A DNA stretch of 48,815 bases. It comes from CAYVTV01 sp964526475. GTDB taxonomy: Bacteria > Bacteroidota > Bacteroidia > Bacteroidales > GCA-2748055. Shown one piece after another: positions 16,003 through 24,843 of the stretch. The first letter of the stretch is position 1; each line of letters starts with the position of its first letter. The notes below the pieces were generated by a model. That model did not search any database, had not been told where the DNA came from, and saw nothing but the letters and a program-made list of their open reading frames with translations. Where the stretch lies: NCBI GenBank assembly GCA_964526475.1, contig CAZGKF010000019.1, positions 1-48,815 on the forward strand, in the 5' to 3' direction. The position numbers and the translations under genes are program-made.

Positions 16003-16010
16003 TTGCCAGG

Positions 16011-16790
16011 CTATGTTTCATCCCGCTTTGATTCCTCCCAGATAGTATTCATATCTTCCAGGCTCATCTCCCGGAGGTTTTTTCCTTTCCTGAGAGTTTG
16101 TTTCTCCAGGTAATTGAAACGTTTTATAAACTTTCGGTTTGTGCTCTCAAGAGCTGTTTCAGGATCAACTCCATAAAGTCTTGCAGCATTTATCAGAGAG
16201 AAAAAGAAATCACCGAATTCATTTTCAGTTGCATCCTTGTCATTGTTTTTTAATGCATATTCCAGTTCTTCCAGTTCTTCACGGACCTTACCCCATATTT
16301 GTTCTCTATTCTCCCAGTCAAACCCTACTGCTCGTGCTTTCTCCTGTATTCGGTTTGCTTTTATCATGGATGGCAATCCGGGGGGTACTCCTCCCAATAC
16401 AGAGTGGTTGCCTTCTTTCATTTTAATTTCTTCCCAGTTTTCCTTTACATTTTCAGCATCTTTTACCTTTTGCCCGGCAAAAACATGAGGGTGTCTGTTA
16501 ATAAGCTTCTTATTGAGAGATTTAATTACATCAAAAATGTCGAAGTCTCCGGTTTCAGATCCTATCCTTGCATAAAATACGATATGAAGCAAAAGGTCTC
16601 CAAGTTCTTTTTTAATTTCATCTTTTTCATTATTTGATATAGCCTCGGCAAGCTCATACGTTTCTTCAATTGTCAGATTCCTGAGACTCTTCATTGTCTG
16701 TTCCTTGTCCCAGGGACATTTTTCCCTGAGTTCATCCATTATTTCCAGTAAGTTCTCAAACGCCTCCAGTTTTTCATTTATTGTATGCAT
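16011..16790 (-). CDS. mazG: Nucleoside triphosphate pyrophosphohydrolase MazG
   Basis: 259 residues with two MazG domains, as in E. coli MazG. The N-terminal one shows CPWDKEQTMKSL and the metal-binding EETYELAEAI plus KKELGDLLLH. The C-terminal one shows REELEELEYAL and ENEFGDFFFSLINAARL. It hydrolyses NTPs to NMP and pyrophosphate and can lower ppGpp and remove damaged nucleotides. Both metal motifs look intact. It lies 11 bases downstream of the SAM hydroxide adenosyltransferase gene on the same strand, so the two are probably one operon. Confidence 0.94.
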   Translation of the reverse strand: MHTINEKLEAFENLLEIMDELREKCPWDKEQTMKSLRNLTIEETYELAEAISNNEKDEIKKELGDLLLHIVFYARIGSETGDFDIFDVIKSLNKKLINRHPHVFAGQKVKDAENVKENWEEIKMKEGNHSVLGGVPPGLPSMIKANRIQEKARAVGFDWENREQIWGKVREELEELEYALKNNDKDATENEFGDFFFSLINAARLYGVDPETALESTNRKFIKRFNYLEKQTLRKGKNLREMSLEDMNTIWEESKRDET

Positions 16791-16801
16791 ATCCTGTGTT
16801 G

Positions 16802-17587
16802 TTAGCTTTTAGTGAATTCTACTCTTACTGTTGAGTTTATCTCCAGATTTAGTAAGCGTGCAGCATTACCGTTATTAATTGCAATTTCAAGCAGCCCGGC
16901 AGAGTTGAATATGGCAAGTAACTCTCCGGCGGGACTCTGATGGTAAAAACTATTTATTGAAGTGATCTTATAATGTTTGCTTTGAACGTAAATTTCAAAT
17001 TTCCGATCCTTACAGACTCTCTCGAACAGTTCCCTGGTAATATTTGTAATAGCATTGAAATAAGAGTCTATATAAATAACGCTCCCTGTAATTGATTTAT
17101 CCTCTATTGTAGCTCTTAGAGGGGTCTTGTGGTTATACTCATTCACTTTATCACCTAATTCAGTAATAATCCTGCCCTCCATCAGGGAGCATGCTGTGTC
17201 AGAAAAAATATCAAAAGCACTGAAACTATTAAGTGTATGTTGCTCTGGTGTTTTGAGACGAATGATCAATTCCGGTTTTTTGCTGAAGATAAGATCAAAT
17301 ACTCCGTTATCAGATCCGATGAAATAATGTTCCCGGAATTTTGCAATAAGGAAAGGCCTCTGCTCAGAGGGTTCAGCATTAATGAAAACTATATGTATTG
17401 TTCCCTCAGGAAAATGATGATAGCTATTCCTTAAAACAAATGCAGCCTTAGAAATGTTAAAAGGATTAATTTTATGGGTAATATCAATAATATTAGCATT
17501 TTGAAAACGTTTTAAAATTCTGCCTTTAAAAGCGCCTATGTAATAATCATCTGAATTCCAGTCTGTTGTAAGGGTTATGACAGGCAT
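16802..17587 (-). CDS. SAM hydroxide adenosyltransferase (DUF62)
   Basis: 261 residues. TTDWNSDDYYIGAFKG at the N-terminus, the FIGSDNGVFDL motif in the middle and IDSYFNAITNI in the C-terminal domain are the family signatures. Characterised members split S-adenosylmethionine to adenosine and methionine using hydroxide; they are relatives of fluorinase and chlorinase. Fluorinases carry a distinctive extra loop, which I do not see. Start ATG 17587. It is the first gene of a two-gene leftward unit with mazG, divergent from phoH. Confidence 0.87.
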   Translation of the reverse strand: MPVITLTTDWNSDDYYIGAFKGRILKRFQNANIIDITHKINPFNISKAAFVLRNSYHHFPEGTIHIVFINAEPSEQRPFLIAKFREHYFIGSDNGVFDLIFSKKPELIIRLKTPEQHTLNSFSAFDIFSDTACSLMEGRIITELGDKVNEYNHKTPLRATIEDKSITGSVIYIDSYFNAITNITRELFERVCKDRKFEIYVQSKHYKITSINSFYHQSPAGELLAIFNSAGLLEIAINNGNAARLLNLEINSTVRVEFTKS

Positions 17588-17677
17588 TTCAAAACTGTGT
17601 CAAAGGATTTGTATATTGAAAAATGAAAAAAAAACCTTATTTTGTGATTATAAAAATAGTGATATTTAATAAATAAT

Positions 17678-18640
17678 ATGATTGAAAAGACTATATATTT
17701 GGAAGGTGTTGATCCTGTTGCATTTTATGGAGTGAATAACAGCAGGTTTGAAAGAATTAAAAAGCATTTCCCAAAGATAAGTCTTGTTTCACGCGGACAT
17801 GAAATTATAGTTAAGGGCGATAGGATAGAAATGGAAAGGTTCGAGGATAAGTTATTACTGCTTATCAACCACCTTAATTTTTATAATGATCTTTCACCCG
17901 AAGAGATTGATATTATCATTGACAAGGATGTAAATGAGATGCCACAAATTAAAGTACAGGACAATGAAACTCTTTTATATGGAGAGAGCGGGAAACCAAT
18001 TAAAGCTTTGACGATAAATCAGAAAAAGCTTGTTGGTGAATGTATTAAGAATGATCTGATTTTAGCTATAGGTCCAGCAGGTACCGGCAAGACATATACT
18101 GCAATAGCCCTTGCTGTGAGAGCACTTAAAATGAGGGAAATAAAAAAGATCATACTTACACGTCCGGCTGTTGAAGCCGGCGAGCGACTAGGATTTCTTC
18201 CGGGTGATTTTAAGGAGAAACTGGATCCTTATCTTCAACCGCTTTATGATGCCCTGGATGACATGATACCTTCCAGAAAGTTAAAAACTTTTATGGAAGA
18301 AGGAACCATTCAGATTGCTCCTATTGCATATATGAGGGGAAGAACACTTGATAACGCGTTTGTAATCCTTGATGAAGCGCAGAATGCAACTGTCAATCAG
18401 CTTAAGATGTTTCTTACAAGAATGGGGAAAAATGCAAAATTCATTGTAACCGGAGATGTTACCCAGATAGATCTTCCCAAAAAATCGGCATCAGGATTGT
18501 TGGTTGCACAAATAGTTCTGGCGGGGATCAATGGAATATCAATAATACAGTTTGATGAGAGAGATAATATCAGGCATAAACTGGTGGAGAAAATTGTAAA
18601 TGCTTATAACAAATACGAAGATTCCAACGAAACACATTAA
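17678..18640 (+). CDS. phoH: PhoH family ATPase
   Basis: 320 residues. An N-terminal KH-like part (about 1-95) precedes the ATPase core with Walker A GPAGTGKTY near residue 132, the LTRPAVEAGERLGFLPG loop, Walker B FVILDEAQN and TGDVTQIDLP. PhoH proteins (PhoL type in E. coli) are cytoplasmic ATPases linked to RNA metabolism and ribosome maturation. The length is normal. It heads a rightward run in which purC follows after 11 bases. Confidence 0.93.
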   Translation: MIEKTIYLEGVDPVAFYGVNNSRFERIKKHFPKISLVSRGHEIIVKGDRIEMERFEDKLLLLINHLNFYNDLSPEEIDIIIDKDVNEMPQIKVQDNETLLYGESGKPIKALTINQKKLVGECIKNDLILAIGPAGTGKTYTAIALAVRALKMREIKKIILTRPAVEAGERLGFLPGDFKEKLDPYLQPLYDALDDMIPSRKLKTFMEEGTIQIAPIAYMRGRTLDNAFVILDEAQNATVNQLKMFLTRMGKNAKFIVTGDVTQIDLPKKSASGLLVAQIVLAGINGISIIQFDERDNIRHKLVEKIVNAYNKYEDSNETH

Positions 18641-18651
18641 ATTAGATAAAT

Positions 18652-19608
18652 ATGAAATTAGAAAATGCACTTGTTCAGACAAATTTCCTTTTTCCGGGGC
18701 AAAAAAGTTTTTATAAAGGGAAAGTCCGTGATGTTTATAATATTGGCGGGAATTACCTTGTTATGATCGTAAGCGATCGTATCTCAGCTTTTGATGTTGT
18801 GTTGCCAAGAGGGATTCCGTTTAAAGGACAGGTTTTAAATCAAATTGCCAATATTTTTCTTGATGCAACAACTGATATAGTTCCAAACTGGAAACTTGCC
18901 TCCCCTGATCCAATGGTTACGGTTGGAAGGTATGCAGAGCCTATAAAGGTAGAGATGGTTATTAGAGGATACCTGGCCGGACATGCATGGAGAGAATACA
19001 AGTCTGGAAAAAGATATATTTGTGGAGAACCTTTACCTGAAGGTTTAAAAGAAAACGACAAGCTCCCGGAACCTCTCATTACACCTACAACAAAAGCTGC
19101 TGAAGGGCATGATGAAGATATCTCAAGAGATGATATAATCAAACAGGAACTTGTAAATGAGTCAGATTATGCTGTTTTAGAAGAATATACCAGAAAATTG
19201 TTTGCCAGGGGAACAGAAATGGCTTCTGAAAAGGGACTCATACTTGTTGACACAAAATATGAGTTTGGAAAGATCGGAAACGAAATATTTTTAATCGATG
19301 AAATTCACACGCCTGATTCGTCACGGTATTTTTACGCTGATGGTTTTGAAGAAAGACAAAAGTCAGGAGAACCCCAGAAACAATTATCAAAGGAGTTTGT
19401 GCGGAAATGGCTTATTGAAAGGGGATTCCAGGGACAAGAAGGACAATCAGTACCCCAAATGTCAGATGATTTTGTACAGATGGTTTCAGAAAGATATATT
19501 GAACTTTTTGAGAATATAACAGGTAAAAAATTTGAGAAAGCCAAATCGGGGGATATCCCTGAAAGGCTGGAAAGAAATATTCTGAATTTTTTGAAAAATA
19601 TTAATTGA
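18652..19608 (+). CDS. purC: SAICAR synthetase
   Basis: 318 residues, the longer, eukaryote-like form of PurC common in Bacteroidota. YKGKVRDVYNI opens the ATP site, followed by VSDRISAFDV, RGYLAGHAWREY, TPTTKAAEGHDEDIS and LVDTKYEFG. It joins aspartate to CAIR in purine synthesis, the step after PurE, which is encoded about 12 kb away in this window. Start ATG 18652. It is probably transcribed with phoH. Confidence 0.95.
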   Translation: MKLENALVQTNFLFPGQKSFYKGKVRDVYNIGGNYLVMIVSDRISAFDVVLPRGIPFKGQVLNQIANIFLDATTDIVPNWKLASPDPMVTVGRYAEPIKVEMVIRGYLAGHAWREYKSGKRYICGEPLPEGLKENDKLPEPLITPTTKAAEGHDEDISRDDIIKQELVNESDYAVLEEYTRKLFARGTEMASEKGLILVDTKYEFGKIGNEIFLIDEIHTPDSSRYFYADGFEERQKSGEPQKQLSKEFVRKWLIERGFQGQEGQSVPQMSDDFVQMVSERYIELFENITGKKFEKAKSGDIPERLERNILNFLKNIN

Positions 19609-19626
19609 TTTAAAGATAAAGATTTA

Positions 19627-21630
19627 ATGAATTCTTGTAAGAAAAGGATATTTATTTTTTTATTTTCTTTAATTGGTTTTACATCCGCAGCCATTGCCCA
19701 GGATACTGTTCAGGTAAAGAGGTCTGAGGGTAAGGTGATTATTGAGGGTACTTTTTATTATATTCATGTAGTTAAGGCAGGGCAGACACTTTACTCTATC
19801 AGCAGAGCCTATAATCTTAGAGAGGAAGATATTGAAAAGGAAAATCCGGGTGTTGGCTCAGGCTTGCAGATTGGACAGGTACTCAAGATACCTGTTTCAG
19901 CGCCTGCAGTTATAGAAGTCCCTGAAACATTGAAGGATACATCAGATTATTTTTATCACTACCTCAGTGAAGGAGAAACACTTTTTTCGCTATCAGTGAA
20001 ATATGAAGTAAGCCTGGATGTTATTAAAACGGAGAATCCCGGTATTGACCCTCATGATCTGAAAATAGGACAGCTTATTTATATACCGAAGCCAGCTCCG
20101 GTATATCAGGTAACCGAATATGAAAATCATAAAGTTAGAAGAAGAGAAACACTTTATGGAATAAGCCGGAAATATGATATCAGCCAGGAGGAATTAAAAG
20201 AGCATAACCCCGATCTCTACGAAACAGATCTGAAAACCGGAATGATTCTGAAAATTCCAAAGGAAATTATCCCCCCTGATTATGCAGCAGTAGAAGAACC
20301 TGTTGATACTGTTGAATTTAAGGAAGTTGCGGATTCAGTTTTAACTGACCTCTACAAGGTTTATGAAGGCCTTGAGGAAACTTTTACAGAGCGAAAAATA
20401 AACATAGCCTATCTTATACCTTTTAATTACTACCCCGGCAGTGATACATCAGAAATGAAGGATAGTGACTTGTTGAATCAGGAAATAGTCAGACTTTCAG
20501 AAGCTATGAAAACGGAAGATATTTCAGAAATACCTGCTTCCATACCTTTTCTTGAATTTCTTGAGGGAAGTCTCATCGCACTCGATTCGTTAAGGAAATC
20601 AGGAGTGTCCTTAAATGTGCAGATTTTTGATACAAGAAGAAGCCCTTCAAGGCTCAGATCCATAATTTTTTCCGGTGAACTGGATAAGATGGATATGATA
20701 ATAGGTCCATTTTTTTCATATAATGTTGAACTTATGTCGGACTTTTCAAAGAAAATGAATATTCCTTTAATAGTTCCTTTTTATGATTCAAAAGAGCTTT
20801 TAAATAATAACCCATACCTGTTTCAGTTAAATCCTTCATTAATGACTGAGATAGAAATGATGGGCAGGTATTTGTCAAGGTATTTTTCTCATAACATTAT
20901 TATAGTACATTCTAAAGATTCAACAGAGATATTAAGAGCAGAGTATCTGAAAAACAGACTTTTTGAATCGTTTGTAAGATTTTCTCCTTTCAGCTTTCCT
21001 TCATTCAAAGAAGTTGTTTATGAAGCTTCGGAAAAAACTGATATTGCATCAGCATTAACTGAGAGTCTTTCGAAAGAAATGAAAAATCTTGTGATTATTC
21101 CAAGTTCAAATGAGGCATTGGTAAGTATTGCAGTAAGTCAGTTGTTTTTTCATTCGAAAGGTTATGATGTAATAATGTTTGGTATGCCTCAATGGTCTGT
21201 TTTTCAAAATGTTGATTTGCTTTATTTTCATCAGTTAGATTTACGGTTCCTTACTCCATATTATTTTAGTTATGATGATCCGGCTATAAAATCATTTTTA
21301 GTAAAATGGAGAAGACTTTATGGGTCGGAGCCTTCTTCCCTGACAAGAAAGGGATGCAACTACGCCTTTCTCGGCCACGATATAACCTTACATTTTGTAA
21401 AGAAGTTCCGGGAATATGGTCCCGGATTTATACTGCATTCAGAAAAACATAATGCAGATATGTTAATGAATTCCTTTGATTTCAGGAAGAAAAGTTATGA
21501 TTCAGGTTTTGAGAACAGATCCTTCACCATTATAAGATATAAGCCTGATCTCACGATTTCAAAAGAAGAATTTAATATTCCTTACAAAGTGACAGGAATG
21601 AAGGAGTTTAATAATTCAGATTCTCCTTAA
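19627..21630 (+). CDS. Secreted triple-LysM protein with receptor-like C-terminal domain
   Basis: 667 residues. A signal peptide (cleavage near AAIAQ, about residue 25) is followed by three LysM repeats at about 42-90, 112-155 and 168-212, each with the GxTLYSIS or GETLFSLS start and an IGQxxxIP end. A linker then leads to a domain of about 380 residues that looks like a type I periplasmic binding fold (INIAYLIPFNYYP, MDMIIGPFFSYNVE, IPLIVPFY). LysM should bind peptidoglycan. The second domain resembles ABC substrate-binding proteins but has no transporter nearby; in Bacteroidota such proteins are common and their ligands unknown. It follows purC by 18 bases and its end overlaps the photolyase gene by 23 bases. 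Confidence 0.85.
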   Translation: MNSCKKRIFIFLFSLIGFTSAAIAQDTVQVKRSEGKVIIEGTFYYIHVVKAGQTLYSISRAYNLREEDIEKENPGVGSGLQIGQVLKIPVSAPAVIEVPETLKDTSDYFYHYLSEGETLFSLSVKYEVSLDVIKTENPGIDPHDLKIGQLIYIPKPAPVYQVTEYENHKVRRRETLYGISRKYDISQEELKEHNPDLYETDLKTGMILKIPKEIIPPDYAAVEEPVDTVEFKEVADSVLTDLYKVYEGLEETFTERKINIAYLIPFNYYPGSDTSEMKDSDLLNQEIVRLSEAMKTEDISEIPASIPFLEFLEGSLIALDSLRKSGVSLNVQIFDTRRSPSRLRSIIFSGELDKMDMIIGPFFSYNVELMSDFSKKMNIPLIVPFYDSKELLNNNPYLFQLNPSLMTEIEMMGRYLSRYFSHNIIIVHSKDSTEILRAEYLKNRLFESFVRFSPFSFPSFKEVVYEASEKTDIASALTESLSKEMKNLVIIPSSNEALVSIAVSQLFFHSKGYDVIMFGMPQWSVFQNVDLLYFHQLDLRFLTPYYFSYDDPAIKSFLVKWRRLYGSEPSSLTRKGCNYAFLGHDITLHFVKKFREYGPGFILHSEKHNADMLMNSFDFRKKSYDSGFENRSFTIIRYKPDLTISKEEFNIPYKVTGMKEFNNSDSP

Positions 21631-22957
21631 TATATTTATCTACATCAAACTTTCTTTTGCAGCCATTGTAATTCATATATCGGATCTTGCCGTAAACCGG
21701 TCTTTCGCTCCAGGCTCTGTCATGCACGCCGCCAATTGCCCATGCGCAACCGGTATATCCATTTGGATCCCGGCCATCAAGTTCGTATTTGTCGTTCAGA
21801 TAAATACTTATACTTAGTGCTTCTTCAGGGGAATTTGTCCATTCAAGGATTTTTTTTGCCCAGTACATACGCATATAACCATGCATCTTCCCTTTATTTA
21901 CCATTTCACTTTGTGCTGCATTCCAGAGGGGGTCATGTGTATCTCCCTTCTCAAAGATTTCTTTTGTATAAATAAACTCCCGCTCATATTTTTTATGTTT
22001 CTCCAGTGTTAGCCTTGCCCAATCCGGGAATCCTTCAAATCTGTTGTAATAAGGATTATTGAAGCAATAATTATCTGAAAGCTCTCGCCGTATTATTAAC
22101 TCTTCAAGAAAACTTTGTGTATTCAGATCAGGATGTTTCCCCGAAGTTAGCTCAAGGACTGCTCTTTGTGCCGAAATCTGACCAAAATGAAGATAGGGTG
22201 ATATGATTGACAAAACCTTCTCATTAGGATCATTCCTTTTATCAGCATATTTTGAAAGATTATACTGAAGAAAATATTCAAAAATATCAAGGGCAGCATC
22301 TTCACCAGGTTTAAGCCAGTTAACAGGTTTTACGGACCGGTCGGTTTGAAGAGATTCAATTTCTTTTTTCCAATCCAGGTCTGAGGAAGTGAATGTAGTT
22401 TGTTTTTTCTGAGGGTGAATATCAGGGAAGACATCCAGAAATTCAGGCAGTAGTTTCCTGATCTTTGGTCTTATGGTGTATGCTCCAAATTCGATTTTAT
22501 TGCTGACTTTCCTGCAAGGCACAATATTGTGCGCATCCACCTCAAAAATGTTAATGTCATTTTCTGTCTTGAGTTTTTCTTTCCATTGTCTTTTAATACT
22601 GAGGGGATCGAAATCTGTGATTAGTGTATCGGCTTTGTATTCTTTAATAAAGGAAGAGAGAGAAGATACAGGATCACCTTTTATTATATAAAAAGGGATA
22701 TTTAAATCTTTGAGCTTTTTTTCTGCAACCTGAAGCCCTCTGAGAAGAAAATCGAAATGACGGAGATTTGCACCGGGATATGCTGAAAAAAGACAGAAAA
22801 CTACTGCCATATGAGCATTATATTTTTCTGCTGTTTCAATGGCATATAACAATGCCCAGTTATCATTTACTCTTTGTTCCCTGCTCATCCAGTAAATTAC
22901 AGGGCCTTTAGCCAAAGGTTTATTTCTTAATGTATATACTCTTTCCGGGTTAACCAT
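21608..22957 (-). CDS. phr: Class II deoxyribodipyrimidine photolyase
   Basis: 449 residues. The N-terminal alpha/beta domain begins VIYWMSREQRVNDNWAL, the class II signature at the chromophore-binding side. The FAD-binding helical domain contains ISPYLHFGQISAQRAV, then SEMVNKGKMHGYMRMYWAKKILEW and GRDPNGYTGCAWAIGG, all typical of class II CPD photolyases. It uses blue light and FADH- to reverse cyclobutane pyrimidine dimers. The Trp-rich end is intact. It converges with the LysM gene and its last 23 bases overlap it. It is divergent from nnr, with two alternative hairpins in the space between. Confidence 0.93.
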   Translation of the reverse strand: MVNPERVYTLRNKPLAKGPVIYWMSREQRVNDNWALLYAIETAEKYNAHMAVVFCLFSAYPGANLRHFDFLLRGLQVAEKKLKDLNIPFYIIKGDPVSSLSSFIKEYKADTLITDFDPLSIKRQWKEKLKTENDINIFEVDAHNIVPCRKVSNKIEFGAYTIRPKIRKLLPEFLDVFPDIHPQKKQTTFTSSDLDWKKEIESLQTDRSVKPVNWLKPGEDAALDIFEYFLQYNLSKYADKRNDPNEKVLSIISPYLHFGQISAQRAVLELTSGKHPDLNTQSFLEELIIRRELSDNYCFNNPYYNRFEGFPDWARLTLEKHKKYEREFIYTKEIFEKGDTHDPLWNAAQSEMVNKGKMHGYMRMYWAKKILEWTNSPEEALSISIYLNDKYELDGRDPNGYTGCAWAIGGVHDRAWSERPVYGKIRYMNYNGCKRKFDVDKYIKENLNY

Positions 22958-22970
22958 AGTAATGTGAATT

Positions 22971-23048
22971 GAGGATTACTCCTCGCGGAAAGCCGGGAGA
23001 AGTCGCCGGTTCGGAAACTATCCTTTGTTTGATTCTCCCCGCGGGAGT
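22971..23048. other. Two alternative hairpins between phr and nnr
   Basis: A GC-rich patch in an AT-rich spacer can fold in two ways. The long hairpin pairs ACTCC-T-CGCGG (22978-22988) with CCGCGGGAGT (23039-23048), plus GGAGAA (22996-23001) with TTCTCC (23033-23038), leaving a 31-base loop. The small one pairs GAGGA (22971-22975) with TCCTC (22980-22984) and uses the same bases as the outer stem. I do not recognise a known riboswitch. It could be a leader RNA element of phr or a repeat remnant. Confidence 0.4.
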
Positions 23049-23240
23049 CATTTGGGCAAAATAAAGGCAGGTTAAATGTCATATTTGTTTTCTTTTTTAT
23101 TTCTCAAACCGCAAAGGCAGTTCACATAGTAAAAATATGTATTGTATGTTAGAAAATGCAGGGAAATATTAATTAATTTGTTATCCTGATATGATATCCG
23201 GAATAATTCTATTCTTTGTACCTTAGCAGGAAAATTCATA

Positions 23241-24752
23241 ATGAAGATATTTAATTCTTCGCAAGTCAGGGATATTGATGCATTCACCATTGCCAATGAA
23301 CCCGTTGCTTCCGTCGACCTTATGGAAAGAGCATCAAAAGCATTCGTCAACTGGTATGTAAAAAATTTTGATGTATCTCGCCGGATAGTTGTTTTTGCAG
23401 GTCCCGGGAATAACGGTGGAGATGCGCTCGCTATATCCAGACTCTTACTGGAAAGAAACTACCGGTTATTAGTGTTTACTGTTGACCTCACGGGAAATTT
23501 TTCACCTGACTTTAAAACTAATTTAACGAGGTTAAATAAAATATTTCCGGGTGTTTTAGCTGAACTGAAACAAGGATATGTATTACCTGAGATTGGAAGA
23601 GATAATATTGTTATAGATGGAATTTTTGGATCAGGATTATCCAGGCCTGCAGAAGGTTTTGCCGGGGAGATTATATGTCATATCAACAAATCAGAAGCAA
23701 GAGTTCTGGCGATTGATATTCCATCCGGACTTTCCGGTGAAGATAATACGGATAACCTTCCTGAAAATATCATCAGAGCCGATTACACCCTTAGCTTTCA
23801 GTTTCCTTTTTTATCATTCTTTTTTGCGGAAAACAGGCAATATACAGGTGAATGGTATATACTCGATATCGGGCTGCACCCTGATGTTATTGCCGGTACC
23901 CCATCACTATACCATACCAATGATGTGGATGATATTAAGAAAGTTCTGAAAGGAAGGGATAAATTTTCGCATAAAGGGACTTTTGGACATGCACTTCTGA
24001 TTTGTGGTTCATACGGGATGATGGGGGCAGCCGTTCTTGCTGCAAAAGCGTGTCTTAGAGGGGGTGCCGGACTGGTAACAGTACATGTGCCGGGTTCAGG
24101 TTATAATATTATGCAATCAACTGCTCCAGAGGCACTGGTAAGTATCGATAAGTCGAAGAATTTTTTCACTGATTTCCCTGACCCCGGTAAATTTTCTGCT
24201 ATTGGGGCAGGTCCGGGAATAGGACTGGAGAAAGAAACCTGCAAAGGCTTAAAGCGCCTGCTTGAAGAAGCCAGAATACCCATGGTTTTTGATGCTGACG
24301 CTATTAATATTCTGGCAAATAATCGCGACTGGCTGAATAAACTGCCAGAAGGCACTATTCTTACACCACATCCGGGTGAATTTGACAGACTGGCTGGGTC
24401 GTCGGGATCTATGTGGGAACGGTTTCAAAAACAACTTGAAATTGCCGGAAGATATAATATAAATATTATTCTAAAAGGAGCTCATTCTATTCTTGTAACA
24501 CAGGAAGGAGAAACATGGTTTAATACTACCGGAAATCCCGGAATGGCAACAGGTGGCAGTGGTGATGTGCTCACCGGTATTATAAGCTCTCTTCTTGCGC
24601 AGGGATATTCACCCTCTCATGCTTCCAGAGCAGGAATGTTCATTCACGGACTTGCAGGAGATATAGCAGTAAGAAAAAAATCAGAAGAAGCTCTCATCGC
24701 TTCTGATATTACGGACTGCCTGGGAGAAGCCTTTTTATTCTTACATCAATGA
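23241..24752 (+). CDS. nnr: Bifunctional NAD(P)H-hydrate epimerase/dehydratase
   Basis: 503 residues, the fused NnrE-NnrD form. The epimerase half (about 1-215) shows FAGPGNNGGDALAISRLL, VIDGIFGSGL and AIDIPSGLSGE. The dehydratase half (about 225-500) shows HKGTFGHALLICGS, AIGAGPGIG, FDADAINIL, TPHPGEFDRL and GNPGMATGGSGDVLTG. It repairs hydrated NADH and NADPH using ADP as phosphate donor. All expected motifs are intact. ATG 23241 agrees with the family start. It is followed after 91 bases by the DUF4831 gene. Confidence 0.95.
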   Translation: MKIFNSSQVRDIDAFTIANEPVASVDLMERASKAFVNWYVKNFDVSRRIVVFAGPGNNGGDALAISRLLLERNYRLLVFTVDLTGNFSPDFKTNLTRLNKIFPGVLAELKQGYVLPEIGRDNIVIDGIFGSGLSRPAEGFAGEIICHINKSEARVLAIDIPSGLSGEDNTDNLPENIIRADYTLSFQFPFLSFFFAENRQYTGEWYILDIGLHPDVIAGTPSLYHTNDVDDIKKVLKGRDKFSHKGTFGHALLICGSYGMMGAAVLAAKACLRGGAGLVTVHVPGSGYNIMQSTAPEALVSIDKSKNFFTDFPDPGKFSAIGAGPGIGLEKETCKGLKRLLEEARIPMVFDADAINILANNRDWLNKLPEGTILTPHPGEFDRLAGSSGSMWERFQKQLEIAGRYNINIILKGAHSILVTQEGETWFNTTGNPGMATGGSGDVLTGIISSLLAQGYSPSHASRAGMFIHGLAGDIAVRKKSEEALIASDITDCLGEAFLFLHQ

Positions 24753-24819
24753 AGATTAGTTTAAAAAGATTCTTCAGTATATAATATCATTTTCTTTTTT
24801 TTCTTCCGTTTGTAGAGTA

Positions 24820-24827
24820 TATTTTTG
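24820..24827 (+). promoter_or_regulatory. Candidate -7 box of the DUF4831 gene
   Basis: TATTTTTG, an exact TAnnTTTG, 16 bases before the ATG at 24844. This suggests separate transcription from nnr with a very short leader. Confidence 0.4.
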
Positions 24828-24843
24828 TAAAAATGAATGTAAT

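Noticed and set aside
16139..16637. Open frames on the plus strand across mazG that look like Cys/Phe-rich proteins.
   Set aside because: They lie opposite a gene with intact catalytic motifs and have no protein-like features of their own.
23002..23032. GGTTCGG resembling a tRNA T-arm in the loop of the phr/nnr hairpin.
   Set aside because: There is no acceptor stem, anticodon arm or GTTCNANNC match around it.
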